From contig JACAXG010000008.1 in the NCBI GenBank assembly GCA_018881555.1, forward strand, positions 10,941,316 through 11,005,315: DNA of 64,000 nucleotides, read 5' to 3'. Below are positions 57,442 through 64,000 of this stretch, one piece after another. The first letter of the stretch is position 1. Each line of letters starts with the position of its first letter. A program made the position numbers and the translations under genes. Below the pieces are notes generated by a model. That model was not told the DNA's origin. It made no database searches and was given only the letters and a program-made list of their open reading frames with translations. Origin of the DNA: Amblyornis subalaris. Its lineage: Eukaryota; Chordata; Aves; Passeriformes; Ptilonorhynchidae.

Positions 57442-60400
57442 AAAGCAGCAGCACTAGTTTTTTCTCCCTAGAAGGCTCATACCTGCTCCTCACTGATCCA
57501 AGCATCAAAAGGATCAGGCCCAAAGCAATTATATTTAAACAAAGACAGGCTCTTCCCCTGAACACAGCTCTGGCAGGAGGCAGGCAGCCCTGCCCATCCC
57601 AATCCTGCTCCTAATCACAGCTACCTCTCTGCCTCTACCCCTGGGAAACGACAGTAAAACACAGCATCACCCTGTGAGGCGGCAGAAAGACAATCTTCCT
57701 GGAGAAGAGATCCTTGGTGGCAGAGCCTGGCACGCCGAATCCGTCGCCCTCCAGCAGACTTGCCACTTTGGAGGTGTGGGGACAGCACACGAGGGAGCCA
57801 CAGGGTGAGGGCAGCTCAGGGTGCAAACACACGCCCAGGGCTTCGCAGAACCACGGCTCCCGGCCCGCCCTGGGGTTTCACACACCATTACATATACAGC
57901 CAGAGCTTCCCAAATCCATGCGCACACACTAAGGAAATATTTAATTAAGCTGCTTGCAAAGGGGGCTGGAAGTCATTTCCATGTTTCGCTCACATTTTCA
58001 CTTCCAAATGAACAGCCCTTTTAGCTTTACCCACAAATATGCTAATTGAGATGCTCCTTATGCAAATATATGCAATTTTATTTCAGCTGCAGAGATTCAA
58101 CTTAAAAGCAGAGCCACAGCCTCCTATCTCTGGTTGCTTTGAGGGAGGGAGGTGCAGAGGGTGGGGGGAGAAGGGAACACAAACAAAGCCAAAGGACAGC
58201 TCCTGCCCTCCTGCTAAGGGCTCAAGCAGGACCAGTGGACAGATAAATCCAGGATGTGGAGGGGTGGGACAGGGAACATACAGATTAATCCTCATGGGAG
58301 TAGTGCAGCCACAGAGAGGTCATGTAAGAGAGAAGCACAAGCAGTCACAAGCCACATACTGGGGCACAACTACCAAGCCTCCCATGAATCACCCTCCCGC
58401 ATCCTCCAAAGAAGAGATTTTCCTGTCACCAGGTCTTTCAGGGTCTGCAAAAAAGACTCCCCAGTCCCCATTCCACCACCTCACCAGGCATTTCAAAGCA
58501 GCTCCTGATGCAGTCCTGCCCCAGGCACCCCAGCCCCAACAGCTGCATCTCCACTTTGCAGTTCTTCAGGGTAAAAGCCAAATCTTGGCTGCTTCAAGAC
58601 CCTCCTCACCTGAGGGTCTCCTTTGCCATGTAATTACTGCAGGTNCCAGCTGGTTTCCTGGTCTCCACTTGTCAAAAGATCTCAGGTTATCCTCCACGTA
58701 CACCCCGAGGCACACAGTTCCCCCTTCCTACTTTAGCCCTCCCAGTTGCTTCTAACTCAACTAAGCCATTCCTAAAGCCCCATCCTCGGAGATGGTTTCC
58801 ACACTCCCCCTTCTGCCAAGGTTCTTCTGCCATAAGGACATCAAACGCCGCTGTGAGAGCACTCACCACACGCCCCNCTCGGCAGCATCTCTGCTGCCTT
58901 TAGAGCCTGCCCAGGTCAGCACCCGGGTGCCAGTAACATGGTGAAACCCCGTTCACAGCCTGCCTCGGTCCTGCTGGCCTCAGCATGGCTGTTTGACCAC
59001 CCCAGCTCCCTGCAAGGCTGCCCAAAACCCAGGACAGGAGCTGAGGCAGGGATCCCCGGCTGCTGGTCAGGCTGGGGCTGTGTCCCAGTGTGTCCATATT
59101 CCCGGTGTGTCCGTGTGCCACTGCTGTCTGTTCCTGGCACAGGAGCAGGTTGCTCGGCAGCATGATGCCATCTGTGCCGTCTCTCTCCTTCCCACGGTCA
59201 GGCACTCTTCCCTCATCACTTCTTGCCTAAGAGGCTTTCATCACTCCTGATAATTAGAGGGAGGCTCTCCTTCATGTGTTGAAGTGTTCCCCCTCCCCAA
59301 AGCGTGCCAGGAGAGCAAGAAGCCCAGTGAGGCAGAAAACCGATGGTGGGGGTGCAGCACTGATATGGACCCACAGCTTGTTCCCCATCTGCCTCCTCCC
59401 CAGCCCTGCCAGGTGGAGATGAAGCCCAGGCGAGGCAGGGGGAAGGGGGCCAGCCCCACTAGCAGTGCCCTCCTTGCCCCCTGATGATCTCATGAGAGGA
59501 GTGACACCAGCCTCAGAGCAGCATTTCAGGATCACTCTATGCCATGTGCCCCATCCAAAAACAAGTCCAGGCTCACTGCTGGCCTGCAACCTCCCCCAGC
59601 CAGAGCAGGCATCCCTGCAGGCAGCAAGCCAGCTCTGCTCAACCTCAAGTGCTCNAGGGTCAAAGTCAGAGCCTCCCCACAGCCTTCATGCTTGCCCACA
59701 ACGCACCACACAGCTGGGTCAAAATCCCCAAGCACTGCTCCCCTCCACTTCCATAACTGATCCCAAACTTGGTAAGGCCATGCTAGGGAAACACCCGACA
59801 TTGGCTGCAGAGAAGCAGAGGTGTGGACAGGGCAGAAGGACAGCAAAGACACGTCTCCAGAGTGAGTGCAGGGCCAAAAGCATCACTGCAGAATGAGCCC
59901 AGANCCAGGGGTGGCTTCAGGGACCAACTCCTCACTGAATGTGCAGGCAGCTCTATAGAAGCCACCTCCAGCCACTTGAGAGAGGTCACAGCTGTCTCCA
60001 CAGCTGACNCGAAGCAATGCTGCAGCTGATGGGAAGCATAGGGAACCAGCAGTGCAGGATCCAGGCTCCTCACTCACTCTCCTTCCTGCACTCCCAGCCC
60101 CAGGCATGCCACATGCCTGAAGGAGCCCAAAGCTCTTCAGCACACTGAACAGCGAAGGCAGAAAACAAAACCAGCATCCACAGGAGTGAGATAAGCCTGA
60201 GCAGCAAACATAAGAGGGACAGGAGGTGTGAGCATTGAACACAGACACTGAGGCTATTTTTATGGAGCAGCACATTCCTGAAGGAAAGAAGGACATGGAG
60301 CGAAGGGCAGGGAGGAGGGACAGGGGGAAGTTGAACGGCACCAAGAGCAGAGCAGGGGAGGTCCATTAAGAAGGGAAATTATAAACACAGTGTTGATGAA

Positions 60401-60704
60401 AACAGCATCTGTGCAGGCACAGCACAGCCGCCTGTGAGCCCCCCAACTGCTCCTCAGATCTCCTCTTGGCAGGAGGATGCATCCTTAGTGAATACTCAGC
60501 TCCAGCATAGCCTGCATCTGGAGCAGCAGCTGTCAGGGCTGAGGGGCTGAACTGCCGTGCTTTGGGCTTTATACCCATCTCTACCCTAGGGAGAAGGGGA
60601 AATCCTGAAGAGCAGTGGAACCAGACGGTCAGTGTCCCACCAGGCCCTACATGGACCTACAGCCAGCTTCCTGACTAGTGCCCAGGAAAGGCGTGGGGTG
60701 GGAA

Positions 60705-60792
60705 TCAGCTCTTGCCTTCCTCCATCCCCNCCCATCTCAATCCAGCCGGGAAGTCAGCTCTCACCTCCCTCCACCCCTGCCCATCTCAATCC
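60705..60792. repeat. imperfect 49-bp tandem duplication
   Basis: TCAGCTCT...CATCTCAATCC occurs twice with a period of 49 bases (first copy from 60705, second from 60754). The copies share tcagctct and cccatctcaatcc exactly and differ at scattered positions between. Confidence 0.75.
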
Positions 60793-63700
60793 ATTTCTGC
60801 CTTCTCTTTCACACCAGCCCAATTCTTTTCCATCCCTGCTGGGTTTTGCCAAGGTCCTTACTCAAAGCATTGTCCAGGGCATCCACCATCACGCTGGAGG
60901 ATGCAGAATCATGCCCTGGGTTTTAACATAATTCTCTTGAAACATCCTCAGCGGCCTGCCCTTACTGAAACATAACACCGGGCTATACCAGCCCTCCTCA
61001 TTCACAACATACATGACACAAACCAGGTTATCTGGAGCTGTCTCTGGGGCCATCCTACAGGATTTTCCACCTGCCCCAGCCCAGGAATACACAGGGATCT
61101 GTTACCACCAGGCAGCTCAGCCGTGCAAACTCACATACGCTCACTCAACTGCTTGCAGCCATCTGTCCATGCCTTTGAAAGGAAAGCATCTGGAAGCATC
61201 TGGAAAGGAGCAGCACTGAGCCAACAGAGAAGCAGCCACGTTGTGTGGGGCAGACAGAAAGGCTGGAGACAGGAGCCCAGTGGCACAAGGGCTGGCATTG
61301 TCCCATGGGTGCCAACGGGTGCCTCAGCCACCAGGACAGCCCAGCCCTGCCTTACCAGCACAACCCCGCTGCTCCCAGCCCTTGGGACATGCATTAAAAT
61401 CCCATTTACTTAATGGAGGCTTATAGGGAAAGCCTGACCTGTGGGATNGAGCCACAGCAGAGTCACATCTCTCCAGCCTGGAGGAGTTAGAGCCATTTGG
61501 CATGTCTGCTCTTGCTCCAGCCTCAGATAAGTTCGGCACCCTGCAGCTGATGGGACATGGGTGTCACAGCTGTCACTACAGCGAGGCACAACCACAAGGC
61601 TGGTAGCATCATGACCATCTTCCGGACTGGAGACACCAGCACGTTTCCAGGATGCTCGGATCCCCTCTTCACATCAGACTCGCTGATGTGGTTTTCCCCC
61701 TTTCCCTATGCCACCACCTGGATTTTTGCTTCCACCTTGCAGTGGCTGGACATGCTGGTGATGCACTGGGCACGTTGGTGCTTGAAAAACCAGCAGCTCT
61801 GCAAAACCTGCCCACAGAATTGAAGGAAGCACCAAAGGCTCTCATCTTCTTCCCCATCCCACTCCACTTGCCAGCTCCTTTCCCACAGCCACACTGTCCA
61901 AAGAGCCAAACCACAACAGGATTTATGAAACAGAGTTTCCAGAGGAGAAATTCAGCAAGAAAACATGGAAACAGTGGGAAGAAATAAATACATCCCCTGG
62001 AATTGCTCACTGGCTTTCCGTGAGGATTCCCCGCTCACCCACCCCGCCGGCAAGCACAGGCTCTGCCGGAGGCAGGCAGGGAGCCTGGTGTTACATCTTT
62101 ATCTTAAAAGGGGACTCATTTCCCCACAAACGCTTTGAAGAGGGCGTTTAACTCTGACAAAGACGACCTCAACATCTGCCCGTGCACGCGCTGGACTCAG
62201 GCTGATTCATTACACGATCAAAGGTGCTGAGCTGCCTTTAAATGCCTGCGCTTGATCGGTGTCCCATAGGAAACCCCCAAGGGAATCCACCCCAGTGCCT
62301 GCCATGGGGGTTTTCATCCCACCCTCCACCACAGGAACCAGAGCCTGTCCCCAGGAGTTGCAGACGAGCCTGTATGAGCAGCCCTGCTCCTCTGCCATGG
62401 GCTGGCAGCGATGCTCAGCCACCCACGGCCCCCTGTGCAAGGGCCTCGTTTCTCTGCATCGAATTCCTGATTTCCACTTCCCTGTTCAATGCATCTCCNA
62501 CAGCTCAGCCAGAAGTATCCCCTGCTTCATGCACAAGCCTTTAGGAGCAAGATACCCAAAAGATGCCACTGCCTGGAAACGCCTGCCTGAGCCCTACGGG
62601 AGCCCTGAGTACACAAAGTGGGGACCCACAGAAGCTTCCCAGGTGACTCTGCTGGAACAGAATGAAGCCCCAGAGAGGGTGCAAGTTCCAGAACAGGGCT
62701 CCCAGGGACCCTGCACAACGTACCTCAGGAGCCACTGATGCTGGTTTGTGATAGGGACAGTCCTGTCCCACAGGTATAAAGCCTTGCAATAACAGATGGG
62801 ACACTTTGGAGCTCTACCTGGAAGGCACCCCCTCAGCCCAGAACATCACAGCCCAACATACAGGCAGCACAATCCCCTCTGTACCCTCCTTCCCTGTAGG
62901 AGAAGGGATCAGATGCATCTTCCCTTCTGCAACCCCTCCCTTGACCAGGCAGGTTCCAGCAGCCCTGGAAAACACATGGGAAGAATTTTGCCAAGGTGGT
63001 GGGAAATGAGAGCTGGGATGCTCATGCAGCCGCAGGACCAGCCCCACAGCCCGCATTTGGCTGATGCCTTTCCAGATGTCTGCTGAAAATAAGAAGGGTC
63101 AGACTCTCCCTGGTGCACACAGCGGAGCTGCGTTGGCTTCCCTTGGAGCTACCCCAGCTGACATCAGCAAAGAGCTGCCTCATAAGCCTCCCATCTCTCC
63201 ACAACCATCTGAAAAATCTCGCCTAAACACTTTGTCCTCAGCTGAGAAATGATTCGACATGCAGAACTCTGGCTTCCGACCCAAGCAAAACCGCCCAAAT
63301 ATAAAAAGAAAACATAACGCACAGTGATCAGAGATCTCCACAGGAAAAACATTAGCCTCGTGGAAAAGCATATTGTTCCTAATACAGAATTTATCAGGCT
63401 GACGTATAGATTTTCCTCCACAAAATATGAAACCTGGATCTGAAAGGCTATTAACTCCAGAGAGATCCATTAAAGATGCCTGTCTGCAAATGGTATTTAA
63501 AAGTATTGCATCATCCCAGGAGGTATTGTCATGCTCCTTGGCTATGATTCGACTGCAGGTCACATAGTTAAAACTACCTCCAAACCCTAAAACTTTTGAC
63601 GTAAAAAAAAAAAATAATAATGNTCACCAGCTTAGAACATGAACTTTTCTATCAGCTTCAACTGGAGCCCATAAATATTAATGCATCCATAATTAGCCTT

Positions 63701-64000
63701 TTTAAATAATGCATCCAAAATTAAACATCAACGCAGTAATAAATCAGTCAGGGCTCTTTGTTGTAGGTTTGTTTCAGGGGGGTAGGGTTTTTTTTCCCCT
63801 CCTGTGTCAGGCACATAAAATAAAATGCGAATTCCCTCACCACCTCTTCCCGCCGGACTGCTGATTGGACCAAATCTGATGCCATTTATACTTAAAAGTC
63901 ATCTTTCTTTCATTTAGAAAAATAAAAGTCATATCTGCTTTTTGATTTGCAAAATAATGACATGCAGCCAGCCTGAGCCAAAGCTGAGCTAATGTTATTG

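Larger units (their letters stand above)
56286..64000 (-). other. 3' part of the intron upstream of window exon 1
   Basis: At least 7.7 kb with no recognisable PLXNA1 exon: I looked for the sequence expected just before PSI2 (a FVFYNCSVHQS-like end) and did not find it. AT-rich islands with octamer or homeodomain-type cores lie at 57930-58085 and 63640-63760. Short tandem repeats are listed separately. Confidence 0.65.

Noticed and set aside
58039..58755. 238-aa plus-strand open frame
   Set aside because: Unlike any family I know, Pro/Ser-rich, contains an N, and lies inside an intron; chance in a stop-poor stretch.

Overview
The window is vertebrate nuclear DNA and most likely from a bird. 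That call rests on introns a few hundred bases to 8 kb long, no recognisable LINE, SINE or LTR copies, GC-rich exons set in AT-richer non-coding islands, and a protein very close to mammalian plexin-A1 (comparison from memory). There is no sign of bacterial, viral or plasmid DNA. About 65 isolated single N bases are scattered through the sequence, as in a draft or consensus assembly. One protein-coding gene dominates: PLXNA1 (plexin-A1) on the minus strand. Twenty-four coding exons can be placed to the base, from 56285 down to the TGA stop at 8769-8771. All 23 introns are GT-AG, every split codon closes in frame, and no exon contains an N or a premature stop. Together they encode the last ~1,229 residues. 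The sema domain, the first PSI domain and the promoter lie beyond position 64000. Layout in gene order: 64000-56286 is the 3' part of a large upstream intron. 56285-34497 encodes the extracellular stalk (PSI2, IPT1, PSI3 and the later IPT/TIG repeats). 34496-34262 encodes the transmembrane helix and juxtamembrane helix. 32915-8769 encodes the cytoplasmic GAP domain, which is split by the Rho-GTPase-binding domain. The conserved catalytic arginines are present: the RR pair at the junction of window exons 14 and 15, and the LPLRFW arginine at the start of window exon 22. The 3' UTR probably runs from 8768 to about 4547 and ends at a poly(A) signal followed on the transcript by a GT-rich stretch. 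It contains CU-rich tracts, a CpG-rich block at its start, and two Pumilio-type sites beside the distal poly(A) signal. From about 4546 to 1 is downstream intergenic DNA without a recognisable gene, apart from a splice-acceptor/short-ORF/poly(A) arrangement at 3341-3447 that deserves a check. In function, plexin-A1 is the signalling receptor for class 3 semaphorins (with neuropilins) and class 6 semaphorins. The extracellular PSI/IPT stalk positions the sema ring. Dimerisation passes through the membrane and juxtamembrane helices to the GAP domain, which acts on Rap/R-Ras-type GTPases, while the RBD binds Rac1/Rnd1. I see no new biological system here. The points most worth a second look are regulatory: 3' UTR elements, homeodomain-like AT islands in introns, and a donor-site ambiguity just before the second catalytic arginine.
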